64,000 nt of DNA from Hirsutella rhossiliensis. Taxonomy: Eukaryota; Ascomycota; Sordariomycetes; Hypocreales; Ophiocordycipitaceae. Under the pieces are notes generated by a model that was not told where the DNA came from, made no database searches, and was given only the letters and a program-made list of their open reading frames with translations. The translations under genes and the position numbers were made by a program. Positions 23,440 through 36,526 of the stretch are shown here, piece by piece; the first letter of the stretch is position 1, and each line of letters starts with the position of its first letter. Location of the stretch: assembly GCF_020360975.1 (NCBI RefSeq), contig NW_025408687.1:806001-870000 (forward strand), read 5' to 3'.

Positions 23440-24154
23440 TGATCGATGGGACACGACGCGGAAAATCTTGTTTTCAACCCAAGAGCGCGATCGCACGTCG
23501 CCCGATTTCAACGATCCTGCGCGGCACCAGCGTCATCGCGCGCATGGTGTCGTCCCTGCCGAGCATCTCTCCGATGGGCATCGGGACGACGAGTTCGCCG
23601 ACTGCCTGCGGGCGCCACGGGTCGTAATCCGTCATGAAGGCGATGCTCCCCCAACCAAGCTTGGCCGCGATGCGGCAGAGGGCATGGGGAGAGAAGGTGA
23701 GGAGAAGGATGGCCAAGGACTGGTTAAAGTTCGGTCTTGCGCCTCTCGCCCTGATTCACCACGGGGCGAGATACTGAGGGGTCGTGCATACTGGACGCCA
23801 ATCGTTCATGTGATGAAAGGGGCGTCATGTTGTAGTCAGGTGCGTACGGCTCCGGACAGAGCTGCTGGAAGGAGCGTGGCAAGTGTTTGGTAGAAAGTGA
23901 TGCCTGCGAGCGCGAGCGTCTGGGCATTAGTCCCGGCGAAGAATGAGAGATGGCTCAGCTCAAACACCGAAACTTTTGACCGTTGGCGACGTGCAAAACA
24001 AAACCGCCGTAGACATGCGTAGGAAGTCTCCGAGAGACGGGAGAACTTGCCGACGGACCAGCCGTTAAGCACATTGCGTGTGTATGTAACTATTGGATGT
24101 ACGTATTGAGAATACATTACAGTGAAGGGGAAGCCAGGGGGCTGGCTAATACAG
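23440..24154. other. Convergent intergenic region
   Basis: It separates the 3' ends of the bHLH and Per1-like genes. Several short frames exist but none has motifs or splice support. I see nothing functional. Confidence 0.5.
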
Positions 24155-25447
24155 CTATGCCTTTAGCCGCTCCGTTCCGGCGAGGTCTGCTCGGGAGTCC
24201 TTAACGAGGAAGCTGTGTCGAGTTAGCATAATGTTTTCCTTTTCCGCGCCCCCTTGTCGTGTCTGGTTGGGCCCGGAAACAAATGACGGAGAAACTCACT
24301 TGTACCACAGAATGGTGGGACCGATGGTCAAGAGGTGCCACAGGCTGTGGGCGTCGATGCAGCCGAGCCAGGGGGGGAAGTCGAAGAGCTCCATGCTCAT
24401 GGCAAATGTGACCCAGGCGACGACGAGGCCGGGCCAGGTGGCCCACGAGCGGCGCGACTTGCGGTAGCGGTCGTAGCTGAACCAGCTCCAGAGGATGTTC
24501 TGGACGATGCCGGCGGCGACGTTTGCGGCCATGTTGTAGGTGTAGTCCCAGCGGACGCCCTTGAGGTAGGCGACGTGGGCGAGGTAGAGGAGGGCGCAGA
24601 GGAGGGACCAGAGGCGCAGGAGGGAGCGGCGGCGGGGGCTGGGGCGGTCGAGGCGGAAGATGCGGATGGGGGAGTAGTACATGCCGTAGAGGACGCTGGC
24701 GCCGGCAGCGAAGTAGTCGAGCTGCTCGGTGAGGGGGAAGTCGCGGGTGTGGAAGAGGGCGCTGAAGACCCAGCTGGTGATGCCGATGCGCGCGAGCCAC
24801 TCGTACCAGGGGCGGAGCGGGTAGCTGGCGGGGACGGAGGCGCGGACCTTGCGCAGGCCGTCCCAATGCGCCCAGAGGTTTCCGAGGGAGAAGAGGACGG
24901 AGAAGGGCTCCTGCATGCCGAGGAAGCGGTAGAAGGGCCACTTTCCGTGGAACTGGACAATGGGGCGGGCGTCGGCCACGCGCGCGGCGGTCACGATGTG
25001 CTGGCAGGTGTAGTCGCATTCGGACGCGCAGTTCCAGAGGAGCAGGCGGCGGCGGAGGGCTGTCATGGACCAATGTTAGGTAGAGTCGGGGGAAAGAGAG
25101 CAATAGACGATGGTGGTTCTTGTCGGCAGTCCCTGCTGGGTGGGCGGACGAGGAAGAGGATGGGAGGGATCGGACGCACGGATGGGGGTCTGTTCCTTGC
25201 CAGGGGCACAGTTTTCGGCTCTGCAGACCTGCGCAAGTCAAGAAATGTCAGCTCTCGTCGACGGGGGATGTTGAGAGGGAGAAGGGTGTTGAAGCAAAGC
25301 GCCGAGGGGGTTATGCACCTCGAGGCATTTCCTGAACTCGGCAGACCGATCGCCGACGGAGGCGCTCGCCGCGCCGCAGAGGGCCAGCGCGACGAGCGTC
25401 AGGACGAGGACGCGCGCCCAGGACCTCCCCGAGTGCGAGGGAGGCAT
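24155..25447 (-). CDS. PER1: Per1-like GPI-anchor remodelling protein, 331 aa
   Basis: Minus-strand exons are 25319-25447, 25180-25228, 24300-25059 and 24155-24212. The start MPPSHSGRSWARVLVLTLVALAL is a signal peptide, cleaved near ASA|SVGDRS. Exon 2 is only 49 nt and supplies VCRAENCAPGKEQTPI; the joins give TPIP|LRRRLLLWNCASECDY and ILWYN|FLVKDSRADLAG, matching the family. Per1/PGAP3 acts in the ER/Golgi to remove the unsaturated sn-2 acyl chain from GPI anchors. Cys pairs in the lumenal N-terminal part (SECDYTCQH) and about seven hydrophobic helices follow. CREST-superfamily catalytic motifs are visible: ALFHTRDFPLTEQLDY and DAHSLWHLLTIGPTI with the spaced His residues. The first donor is GTGCAT and the second GTGCGT, both non-consensus but forced by protein continuity. 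Confidence 0.93.
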
Positions 25448-26420
25448 TGCGCCGGCATCGACGGATGGAGAGAGGAGGGAGACGAGGAGGGGCGGCAATC
25501 GAGCGAGGCTGGGCACTTGGAGGTGTGTGCTCGCGCGCAATGGCGCCAAAGAAAGGGAATCAGAAAACGCAGATGAGGCTCCTGGGGCGAAGGGAAGAAT
25601 GGGAAGAATGGAGGAAAGGTCGGCGACGGTTGGGAATGGAGCTCGGAGGAGACAAACTGGGCGGTGGTGCCCCGGATTTCGGAGGGGTGTGGGAGTAGGT
25701 AAGTTGGTAAGGTAAGTTGCTGACTCCGTGTTTGGGCAAAAGTACTAATAAAGCACCTGTCAGGCAGGGCTGTAAGTTACGGAATGCCTTTCCATCAGAG
25801 GACACCCGGCGGCACGTGCAGATGGGTTTGCTTGCTTCCCTACCCAGTACAGTAGGTACAGTAATTAATAACTTAATTATACCTACGAGTAATTCCTTGT
25901 GGCCTGCAAGTGGTCTGAAACGAATGGCGTGTAAAAAGAAACACACAACGCACTTGGGGACAACGCAAACGACAACAACGCAGCCTCGAACCTCGTCATG
26001 AGCCGGACAATAAAGGCCATTGCATGCTACAGACTAAGTTAACTATGTGTGCTCATGAATGGATACAAGGTAATGAATTATAATTGCTTATGCAGACCAC
26101 CCAGCAGCTCCAGCATTCATCGCCATGCCCAGCAGCTCCAGCACCCGTTGCCCGGGACAACCCGCCGCGCTCTGATTGGCCCGCTGCGCTTCGTGCACTA
26201 ACAGCCAAAATAAGCCCGCCGCTCCCTCGACGATGCCAATTCATCATCCCTTGGACGCGGCCCATCGCCCGACATCTCGACGCCCCCTGGACCATGGCCG
26301 CAATCGACGCGTAAAGCTTTCATTCTTTACTCACGCCCTCCTCGCAGCATCTTTGCTCCTCCAGCGAGACAGCCAGCGGCCCAACCTCACGCTTACTCGA
26401 CGCGTCCAGACCTTTCCCCC
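25448..26420. promoter_or_regulatory. Divergent intergenic region between PER1 and MPS1
   Basis: Both neighbours start outward from this 973-bp segment, so it holds both promoters. There is an AT-richer stretch near 25855-25890 and an inverted CCAAT-like element, CTGATTGGCC, at 26171-26180. No gene is visible. Confidence 0.5.
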
Positions 26421-29088
26421 ATGGCCACCGTCTCGCCCACCCCGGCGGCCGCCGGCCCCGTTCGAAGGGCGTCGCAGCGACAGCAGACCTTGAGGCGCCT
26501 ACCTTCGCGGACGAACCTCGCCAGGAGCGGGAACCAGCTTCTCTCCTCCGCCGCCCGCCCCACGCCCTCCAGCAACAACAGCAGCCAGCAGCAGCAATAC
26601 CACGACGACAGCTCCGAGGATGAGATCCCTGTGCCTATGAAGCTCAGCGCCCTCACAAAGGCCCTGCTCAACGACGGTGCCCCCGACGCCGTCGACAGGC
26701 CGTCCTCGCCCCCGCGGACACGACGCCGTACCAGCCAACTAAGCGCGTCGGGAGCGGCGCCCTCGCACGACCAGCGACACTCGAGGGCCGCCAGCGCCCA
26801 GCCTCCCGACGCCAGCAGAGCCTCCAGGCCCCCGAGCAGCGAAGCCAGCCCCGTCAGGAAGCGCGTCGTGCGACTCAGCAACACGCCCCAAAGCCTGGGT
26901 CAGATGCAGCCCTCCAAGAGGCGCTCGACCTCGACGTCTCGCGCCAGTGGTGCGCAGCGTCCGGCGCGCCCGTCGAGCCGCGCTGGTGCCCGGGACACGT
27001 CGGCCGACGGGAGGTCCGACTCGCAGCAAGATCAGCGGCCCGACGTCAACACTCCTGCCCGGGCCGAGCGCGTCGTGCGCATCGTCTCCGGATCCTCTGG
27101 CAACCGTGGCCGAGTTGCCTCTGCGGCGCCGTCGTCCGGGCGATCGAACTGGGACCGCTCAGCTGCCGACCGGTCCGCACTCGAGGTCGACTCGGAGCAG
27201 CCCGAGCCCCCCGAGACGGTCGGCCGCAACTCCGCCAATGCCAGCCACGGCAGCGTCTCCCGCTATCCGTCGACGAGAAGCCGCAGCGACGACAACGCCA
27301 ACCTACAGAGCTCGATGCGTGTCAAGCGCGTCGGCAAGATTCCCGGCAGCTTCCTCAGCGGGCCGGCGCGCCGGGGACGAAGACGGCAGAGCGAGGAGGA
27401 TGCCGAGGTCAACGGCGAAGGCGATCCCATGATGCCAAGCCAGGAGCCCGAGCTCCAGCTCGGCGACCAAGCCCCCGACGCGTCCTACTACGCCGACGGT
27501 ATTCGCAACTTCAACTCTGGCAGCCCCGTTAGTGGCAACGCCGCTGCCAGAGCCATTCTACGGAGGTATGCCTCGGATGCTGACCTGCACGCGCCAGGGT
27601 CTGCCAGGCCGCCGTCCCGGAGCACTCGACCGGATGGTAGGAACGCGGACGAGAGGCGTGAGCCCCTACGAATCGGGATGCCCGCGGCCCTCGACCAAGA
27701 GAACCAAGCCCCTGCCAGCTACCGGCGATCGAAAGCCACGTCCGAGCACGTACTCGACAAGGTTTCGCGGCGACCCTTGAGCGTCGAACTGGGCGCTGCG
27801 AAGGCCGCTTCGCCAGAGAGAAAGCCGCTCGCCCCCCTCGCGCACAACACGCCGCGCAGGCCCGCTCCGCCGCCGCCGCCGCCCAAAATGTCCGTCCTCG
27901 AGGCGGCAACGTCGACGGCGGGGGCGGCGGCGACGACGACGCAGGCCAAGCAGCGGCGCAATGTCCTCCGGGTCAACGGCAAATGCTACACCAGGCTCGA
28001 CTGCCTCGGCCGCGGCGGCAGCGCCAAGGTGTACCGCGTCACGGCGGAGAACGGGAACATGTTTGCGCTCAAGCGCGTGTCTCTGGAGAATGCCGACGAA
28101 ACGACCGTCAGGGGCTACAAGGGCGAGATTGACCTGCTCGGGCGGCTGTCCGGCGTCGATCGCGTCATCAAGTTGTTTGACCACGAGATGAACTCGGACA
28201 AGCAGGTGCTTACCTTGGTGAGCCATAGCCAACCGACCGTGGAAATGCGGACGTGCGCGCGTGCTAACATCTCGCCTTTGCTAGCTTATGGAGATGGGAG
28301 AGCTCGACTTGAACAAGCTCCTGACGTCGCGGCAGAACCCGGAGCAGTCCAAGTTCGACCCCGTGTTTGTACGCTTCTACTGGAAGGAGATGCTCGAGTG
28401 TCTGCAGTCGGTCCATCAGTATGACATTGTGCACTCGGACCTGAAGCCCGCCAACTTTGTGCTGGTGAGGGGCCGGCTCAAGCTCATCGACTTTGGCATT
28501 GCCAACGCCATCCAGACGGACGAGACGGTCAATGTCCATCGCGAGACGCAGATTGGCACGCCCAACTACATGTCGCCCGAGTCGCTCATGGACGCCAACA
28601 ACCCCCGCGGCGGACGCCTGCCGGGCCGGCCCAAGCTTATGAAGCTGGGGAAGCCCAGCGACGTCTGGTCGCTGGGCTGCATCCTGTACCAGATGGTCTA
28701 CGGCCTGCCGCCCTTTGGCCACATTGCCAACCAGATGGCCCGGTGTCAGGCCATCATCAACTGGGACCACCACGTCGAGTTCCCGTCGCGCGCCATGGGC
28801 GGCGTGCCGGTGCCACCCTCGCTGCTGCGGACCATGCGGCGGTGCCTCAACCGCGAGCAGCACATGCGGCCCACGTGCGACGAGCTCCTGCACGAGACAG
28901 ACCCCTTTCTCTACCCCGTCGAGCTGGGCGACACGGCGCTGCCCATCGACGAGGAGCTGCTTGCTAGGATTATCCAGAGCGTCGTCACCAGGTGTCGCGA
29001 GCGCATACCCACCGAGGCCGAGAGCATGAGCGTTTGGCCCCAGGCCTACTGGTCCAGCATCAGGAAGGCAATGGCCGGGAGGATGTGA
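26421..29088 (+). CDS. MPS1: Mps1/TTK-type dual-specificity spindle checkpoint kinase, 866 aa
   Basis: Exons 26421-28217 and 28285-29088; intron phase 0 with GTGAGC donor and GTGCTAAC branch site. The first ~510 residues are disordered and rich in Ser/Arg/Pro. The kinase domain starts near residue 515 with RVNGKCYTRLDCLGRGGSAK, containing the Gly loop. It continues with FALKRV (catalytic Lys), the Mps1-specific catalytic loop VHSDLKPANFVLV (HSD instead of HRD), LIDFGIANAI (DFG), IGTPNYMSPE in the activation/P+1 segment, and PSDVWSLGCILYQMVYGLPP. Mps1 acts at kinetochores in the spindle assembly checkpoint and, in yeasts, at spindle pole bodies. The start is the first in-frame ATG, followed by MATVSPTPAAAG. 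HSDLKPANF together with the QTDETVNVHRETQIGT segment distinguishes it from other kinases. Confidence 0.94.
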
Positions 29089-29627
29089 GCGGTTCCCGCC
29101 GTAATATCAAAGGGGGGAGAGCAGGCGTTGAGGAACCAGGGCGGAAGAGGAGAAATCGACGATGCATAAGAAGGAAACGAGGCATCTCTTTCCCCCAGGA
29201 CTCGAGGACAGTGGCTCGCTGTGTTACGCGGTGGTGTTTTTCTCTTCTTTTCTTTTGCAAAAGTTTACAAGGTCTTGAAACCGGCGAGCGAGCATTCGTG
29301 TTCTTTGGCTTGGCGCTGAGGAGTTGGATTCTTTGACCTTTTCAAGGCATATACCGTTTAGATATCTTGCGTATGACTGCACGGGACCGTTTCGAGCCCG
29401 TCGGTCCGGATGGGAGTCAGCATAGCCTAGCGTTCGGGGTCTGAGTCTCTCAGCACCGTGCGATCCTTAGTTATCAACATCGCTTAGCGTTTTGTTGAAC
29501 CTGTAATGGGGGCCAGTTTGGACATGGCCTTGTTTTGATGTATTTGTACAGCCAGCTCCGTGCCGGTAATGAAACACAACGTCACTTATGAAGGCTTGAC
29601 CAACGATACATTCCCCTAGCTTTCCTC
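29089..29627. other. Convergent intergenic region
   Basis: It separates the 3' ends of MPS1 and the mitochondrial L21 gene. I see no gene or repeat. Confidence 0.5.
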
Positions 29628-30398
29628 CTAAGCAGCCGGTCTTTGGGGAGCCGTCGTCTCCTTTGCCACACTTTCAATATGATGACCCGTGGCTTTGCCC
29701 GATTTCTGGACGCGGAGCTCCGATATCCGCAGGATCGTGTAGCGATGCTTGCTCTTGACCCTCTTCACCTTGCGCTGCCTGCGCTTCGTCTTGAGCTTGA
29801 TGCGCAGGGGCTCCGACTCGGTGCCCAGCACTGTGGCACGGCACTGGAACAGCTCCGGGTCTATATGAGGCGCGCCCTTCATTGTGTAGTCGCGGCTGCC
29901 GATGACGCTGGCGCGGTCGAGGCGGAGGACGTCGCCGGGGAGGACGCCGGGAATGCGGAAGGGCAGGCGGACCTGGTCGCCCTCCTGGACGAGGTAGGGG
30001 AAGCCGTGGATGTGGACGGTGATGTAGTGGCCCGGCTGGGCGACGAGCAAGGGGAGGAGCTTCTCGACCGAGTTTTCCACCGGCCTGGGCGGCCGGGCGG
30101 GATGGCTCTTCTTGAAGGCGAGGGGCCTGACCTGGCTGTCTGTCGGGTTGGCGGCATTCTTCTCGTGCCTTTGCTTCGGCGGCTGCTGATGGACGACGGC
30201 CGGCGGGATGGCAGCCTTCCTTTTGGGCTTGTGCTTCTGCGGCTGCGGCTGCGGCTGCTGCTTCGGCACAGGCTCGATGATGGGTGCCGAGGTGTTGAAG
30301 GCCCGTTGCTGAACGACGGACAGCGCCAGGGCCGACGCGAGGCGCGACACGACGGGTGCCTTGAGCTGGAGCAGGGGGTGGAGAAGCGCTCTGCTCAT
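29628..30398 (-). CDS. MRPL49: Mitochondrial large-subunit ribosomal protein bL21m, 256 aa
   Basis: Single exon. The N-terminus MSRALLHPLLQLKAPVVSRL is a basic amphipathic matrix-targeting sequence, followed by a Gln/Pro/Lys-rich linker (about residues 42-105). The C-terminal ~150 residues form the bL21 domain: PGHYITVHIHGFPYLVQEGD, then LPGDVLRLDRASVIGSRDYT and IKLKTKRRQRKVKRVKSKHR with the basic rRNA-binding loop, then YTILRISELRV. The protein belongs to the mitoribosome 54S subunit. It is longer than bacterial L21 because of the presequence and the fungal extensions. It is divergently arranged with NSA2, 304 bp away. Confidence 0.93.
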   Translation of the reverse strand: MSRALLHPLLQLKAPVVSRLASALALSVVQQRAFNTSAPIIEPVPKQQPQPQPQKHKPKRKAAIPPAVVHQQPPKQRHEKNAANPTDSQVRPLAFKKSHPARPPRPVENSVEKLLPLLVAQPGHYITVHIHGFPYLVQEGDQVRLPFRIPGVLPGDVLRLDRASVIGSRDYTMKGAPHIDPELFQCRATVLGTESEPLRIKLKTKRRQRKVKRVKSKHRYTILRISELRVQKSGKATGHHIESVAKETTAPQRPAA

Positions 30399-30702
30399 CT
30401 TGGACCGCGGTGCCCTCGGACCGTGGGCGGAATTGCAGGTTGCGCTGGCAAGACCATGGGATTGAGTCGTCGAGACTACAAAAAGTCGCCATTGGGAGAG
30501 ATGGACGAGACGGGTCTCGGATTAGCGTGGCGCCGTACCCCGGCCAAGTCACATTACCTAACAAAGTAAGCTAGGTACTCTGTACTTTTTTCCTCACCTC
30601 CACTCGCTGCCGAAAAAGAAGTCGACGGCGAAATTTCAGCCATCACCCTGTCGTCCGGCCACAGAGGAATCAGCAAGAGCCCGCCAGGACAATACCGCCA
30701 AG
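30399..30702. promoter_or_regulatory. Bidirectional promoter region, MRPL49/NSA2
   Basis: Only 304 bp separate the two divergent start codons, so both promoters must share this segment. It pairs a mitochondrial and a cytoplasmic ribosome-related gene. No specific motif is claimed. Confidence 0.55.
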
Positions 30703-31547
30703 ATGGTGAGTCTGCATCCCTTTCCGTAATGACCTGGCGACTGGATGCTGACAGACGTTGGGTGCAGCCTCAGAACGAGTACATGGAGAGGTGGCGCAAG
30801 CAGCATGGACGCCGCCTCGACCATGAAGAGCGGGCGCGAAAGCGAGAGGCGCGAGAGGGCCACAAGGCGTCCAAGGATGCGCAGAACCTGCGCGGACTGC
30901 GGGCCAAGCTGTACCAGAAGAAGCGGCACAATGAGAAAATACAGATGAAGAAGACGATCAAGGCGCACGAGGAGCGCAACGTCAAGACGGCCGACGAAAA
31001 GGAGCCGACGACGCCGATGCCGTCGTACCTGCTGGACCGGACGAACCCGTCGACGGCCAAGGCGCTGAGCAGCGCCATCAAGAACAAGCGGGCCGAGAAG
31101 GCGGCGCGGTTCAGCGTGCCGCTGCCCAAGGTGCGGGGCATCAGCGAGGAGGAGATGTTCAAGGTGATCAAGACGGGCCGGAAGGTGCAGAAGAAGGCGT
31201 GGAAGCGCATGGTGACGAAGCCGACGTTTGTCGGGCAAGACTTTACGCGGCGCAACCCCAAGTACGAGCGCTTCATCCGGCCCATGGGCCTGCGGTACAA
31301 AAAGGCAAACGTGACACACCCGGAGCTGGGCGTGACGGTGCAGCTGCCCATCATCAGCGTCAAGAAGAACCCGCAGAACCCGCTGTACACGCAGCTCGGC
31401 GTCCTGACCAAGGGCACCGTCATCGAGGTCAACGTCAGCGAGCTGGGGCTGGTGACGGCCGGCGGCAAGGTGGTCTGGGGCCGCTACGCGCAGGTGACCA
31501 ACAGCCCGGAGAACGAGGGATGCATCAACAGCGTGCTGCTGGTGTGA
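30703..31547 (+). CDS. NSA2: Ribosome biogenesis protein Nsa2, 260 aa
   Basis: Exon 1 coding sequence is only the ATG (30703-30705). The intron is 30706-30767 (GTGAGT...GTGCAG, with GATGCTGACAG before the acceptor) and exon 2 is 30768-31547. The spliced product begins [23 protein letters not shown], the nearly invariant Nsa2 N-terminus; reading through the intron gives a stop after eight codons. The C-terminal half is the S8e-like beta-barrel: [40 protein letters not shown], and the end [20 protein letters not shown]. Nsa2 is a nucleolar pre-60S assembly factor needed for 27S pre-rRNA processing. The length agrees with yeast Nsa2. Confidence 0.96.
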
Positions 31548-32432
31548 GGGCGTGGGACTTTGCTATTTCAGATTTGTTCTGGGCGGAAGAGACGGATGGT
31601 CGTCGCTCCTTGCATGTACCGGCGTTGGAGGCGTTGGGAATTCGAGTGGACAGAGACGAGAGACTGCTCGGGCTAGACGTTTAGAAAAGGGGGCTTGCCA
31701 TTGTGTGCGTGGAGACGTTGCTTGTGGTGTCTACAGAAAAACACGTTTGATATGGACTTGATTCGTCTCGGGGCTTGAGCAAGCGGCCCATCTAGAGGGC
31801 CCTTGGCTGCATTGCATGGTTTGTGTTGAGAGTCGGCCATCTCATCCTGTGCTAAAATGAACCTGCCCATATATCAAAACAACAACTCCATCAACGTTTT
31901 CCCATACTCGGATACATTCTCCCTCCATTTGTTTGTCCCTCCTCGCCGAATCGATCCCTGGAGCCTGGGAGGGGACCAACCGTTAGCGGCGTGGGGCTGC
32001 CAGTGGACTCCAACAGGGTCCTACAGAGGGGCTACAGAGGGGCAAGCCACTGTACCTACAGTAACTGGCGCCCCCCGGCAGTCAACAAAACAAGACAGCC
32101 AGCGCCAGGGCGGTGACGGCCAGGCCAATAATTTTCTGCCCGACAAAAACCCTGCCCGCCTGCTCCTCTTGTCCCGCCGCCATCGCCGAGACCGTTGGCC
32201 ATTTTCCTTGTCCGCAGCCCCCGTTTCCCGTTTTGCCTCGAACACGTCCATCGGCACTCGAGATTCTTCGCCTTGCTTGGCATCCCTTCTCTCTTGGCGA
32301 TATTCTTTTGCTGGTCTTTTTTGAACTCTTGTTCGTCCGCGTCCAGTCACCCCCCACCAAGCCAGGCGCCCTTCCGTTCACCATCGATTACCTCTCCCGT
32401 TCTCTTTTATCCCTCCTCTCCCCGGCGCGAGC
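31548..32432. other. Intergenic; promoter and leader of PRMT1
   Basis: This is the 3' flank of NSA2 followed by a pyrimidine-rich segment (32150-32430) typical of fungal promoters and leaders. No gene is supported. Confidence 0.5.
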
Positions 32433-33926
<1,494 letters not shown>

Positions 33927-34852
33927 ACGGATTTAGGAGTTCCTCTCGAGACAGCCGCCCCCAAATGGCTCCTTTCCGCGGCGAATGTTTACCGCGGAGG
34001 AGTGGCGAGGGCTGCTGGGGACCGGGAAGGGGTATGATGTGGGTGATTCGACTACGGTTGGGAGAGAGGGAGGGATTTGAGCCGCGCGCCAGATGGCGCA
34101 CTGATAGATGAGGACCCGGCAAACATAATGCGCGCGGGTGATAAAACCATCAAGGGACGGAAGAAGAGAGGAAAGAAAGTCGAGGCGCGGAAACCGGCAT
34201 GGCATTGGCATTGGCATGGCGTGGGTGATGCTAATCTTTTTTTTTGTCTCGGTGTGCGTCGGTAAGGGGCGCAAATACCAAAGATTCGTCGTCAGACCGT
34301 CATTGACTGCGCAACTACAGTAATCCTGCCCATCCAAACCCTCCTCCTGGTTTCTCTTTGGGACCTGGGAATAACCAAGCGCCAACCACACGACTCGGCC
34401 GAGGTAGAGTGTCCAAGGAGACGAAGCTATTTGCCTCTCGGAAACAGGTCGCCGTCTCGCCCCACGAACCATGTGTTCTCTGTCCAGATGCACCTTTTCC
34501 CCCGTCCACCCGTCTTTCTCCTCCTTTTGGCCTCCGATTTTTTTCGTCACTTCTCCCTTCTTGATGCACGTTATCCATCGTCAGGCATAACGAAAAGCTG
34601 CCCAACAATTTTCGCCGTTTTCTTCTTCATAACCCCAAAGGCCGTCGTCGTCAAGACATAAGAGATTATGGCGATCCCCTTGCTCACGTCTCTTGCTCTT
34701 CCCATCCGTACACCCCCTTCTCTCTTCTCAAGGGCCCTAGGACGCCTCATGCTGGTCTAATCGTCATCTTTTTTCTGGGAACCCTAGCCCCCTGAGCCGT
34801 TCTCCCGCCGACCCAAACGTGGATCCCAGCGCAGTCAGCAACTCTAGTCGTC
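33927..34852. other. Convergent intergenic region
   Basis: 926 bp between the 3' ends of PRMT1 and AGM1. It contains a short direct repeat GGCATT/GGCATG (34197-34219). No gene is visible. Confidence 0.5.
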
Positions 34853-36526
34853 CTACGACCCAAATTGCTTCACAAGCTGGGCCACCTTGTTCGCCAGCTC
34901 GTCCGCCTCGGACCGGGTCGCCGCCTCGGCGTACACGCGGCACGCGTTTTCGGTGCCGCTGGCGCGAGCAAAGGAGCGGGCCGTCGTATACTTACGCACG
35001 ACCTGGTCAATCTCGTCCTGCACACCGGGCGGATGGCTGAGGCGGCGCTCGGCGTCGGTAGCCTTGAAGAGGTCCTTGTTACCGACCTCGACACGCACGA
35101 GACGGTTGGGCAGGTCCGTGTACGTCATGGCCCAGTCCTTGAGGGTCCAGCCCTTATGGGCGAGAATCACCTCGACCATGAGCATGTCGGTGATGGCGTC
35201 GCCGACGGTCTGGTTGACGAGGTCGCCGACGGCCGTCAGGGTCTCGAGCGCATCCTTTTGGGCGGGGGACTGCGGCTCCTTTTCCCGGAAGATGCGCATC
35301 GCCTCCTGCGAGAAGACGACGGTGCCGTGGCCGTTGGCCTCGAAGTAGACGCCAATGTCAAACTGGCAGGCCGCGTGATGCAGGTGCTTGACGCCCGTGG
35401 GGGTGCAGACGACGGGGAGCTGCAGATGCTTCTCGATGTAGCTTGTGCTCGCGCCGTTGGCGTAGGCGGTCTGGACCACGCCGATGCGAAGGTCATCCTC
35501 CAGACCGGCGGAGCGGACAAGGTCGCCGATGAAGGACGCGTTGAGAGACGAGATGCGGTCGCCATCAAGCATGAAAAAGCCCGTGTCGGGGTCGACCCAG
35601 TAGTAGATGAGACGATCCGCGTCCCCGTCGAAGGAGCAGCACCGGGCGCTCGGGACCGGCTTAGGGCCCTGGGGCGCTCGCTGCTTGGTCTTGACGTGGT
35701 CGGCACCGCACTGCCATTGCCATCGTCAGCGTGCCGGTTTCAAGGACCGCGTGGGCACGGGACTCACCTCGAGGTTGAGGACCTCGGGTCGAAGGACGTC
35801 ATCGTTGACCACTTTGACGTCGAAGCCTGTGACATCTTTGGGGATAACCTTGAGCAGCTCCGACAGCTTAGGCCCGCCCACACCGTTGGCGCAGTCGACG
35901 GTCAGCTGGCCTTGAATCTTCCTGCCCCGCAGGGCTCGGACAAAGGCATCCGAGAATTTTTGGTAGTAGCCGGCCTCGCTGGCATGGCCGTACGACTTGG
36001 GGGTGCCCTCGGTGTTTACGCAGCGGGTCAGATAGTGTAGTTGGGGTGTTGTCAGGATCTTGTAGTCGGTGTGGTCGGTGTTTGTGGCGTCCAGGGCATC
36101 GGCGAGAGCAGCGACGAGGCGGTGGCCAGAGGGACGAGTGTCGCGGCCATAGACGACTCGGGCGAGAGCGCCGGTGTCGATCTTGAGTTGGGCGGCCAAC
36201 GCTTTGTAGGTGTCGAGCAGGGCCTGGTCAGAGGGACAGTTGACGAGGTGGGTGGCATAGGCCTCCCACTCCTGCTCGAGCATCTCGCCCATTGGGTCGA
36301 CAATCTTGACGCCGTTGTCGGCGGCTGGGTTGTGGCTGGCGGTGACCATGACGCCGATGGCCTGGCCGCCAAGCTTGCGGCTGCGAAGGCTGGCGAGGAG
36401 GCCGACGCGGAAGGAGACGCCGGGCAGCAAGTCGGCCCTCATGCGAAAGCCGGCCGTGCCGTAGCTGTACGCGTGGCCGGGGGTAATGGGGTGCTTGGCC
36501 GAAGCCGCAAGGATTTTGTCGTCCAT
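34853..36526 (-). CDS. PCM1: Phosphoacetylglucosamine mutase, 538 aa
   Basis: Exons 35768-36526 and 34853-35710; intron phase 0 (GTGAGT donor; GGCAG acceptor). ATG 36526 opens MDDKILAASAKHPITPGHAY; an upstream in-frame ATG at 36601 would add 25 unconserved residues. The enzyme converts GlcNAc-6-P to GlcNAc-1-P, feeding UDP-GlcNAc for chitin, N-glycans and GPI anchors. The phosphoserine loop is IGVMVTASHNPAADNGVK with the active Ser. The metal-binding loop is FDGDADRLIYYWVD. The sugar-binding loop is YFEANGHGTVVFS, with the EANGHGT signature of this hexosamine subclass. The phosphate-binding loop near the C-terminus is FARASGTENACRVYAEA. All four domains are present. It shares its biosynthetic context with Per1 (GPI) only indirectly. 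Confidence 0.96.

Noticed and set aside
24335..25576. 413-codon plus-strand frame over PER1
   Set aside because: Antisense to a clear Per1-like gene and rich in Glu/Gly/Ala as shadows are; it also crosses PER1 introns.
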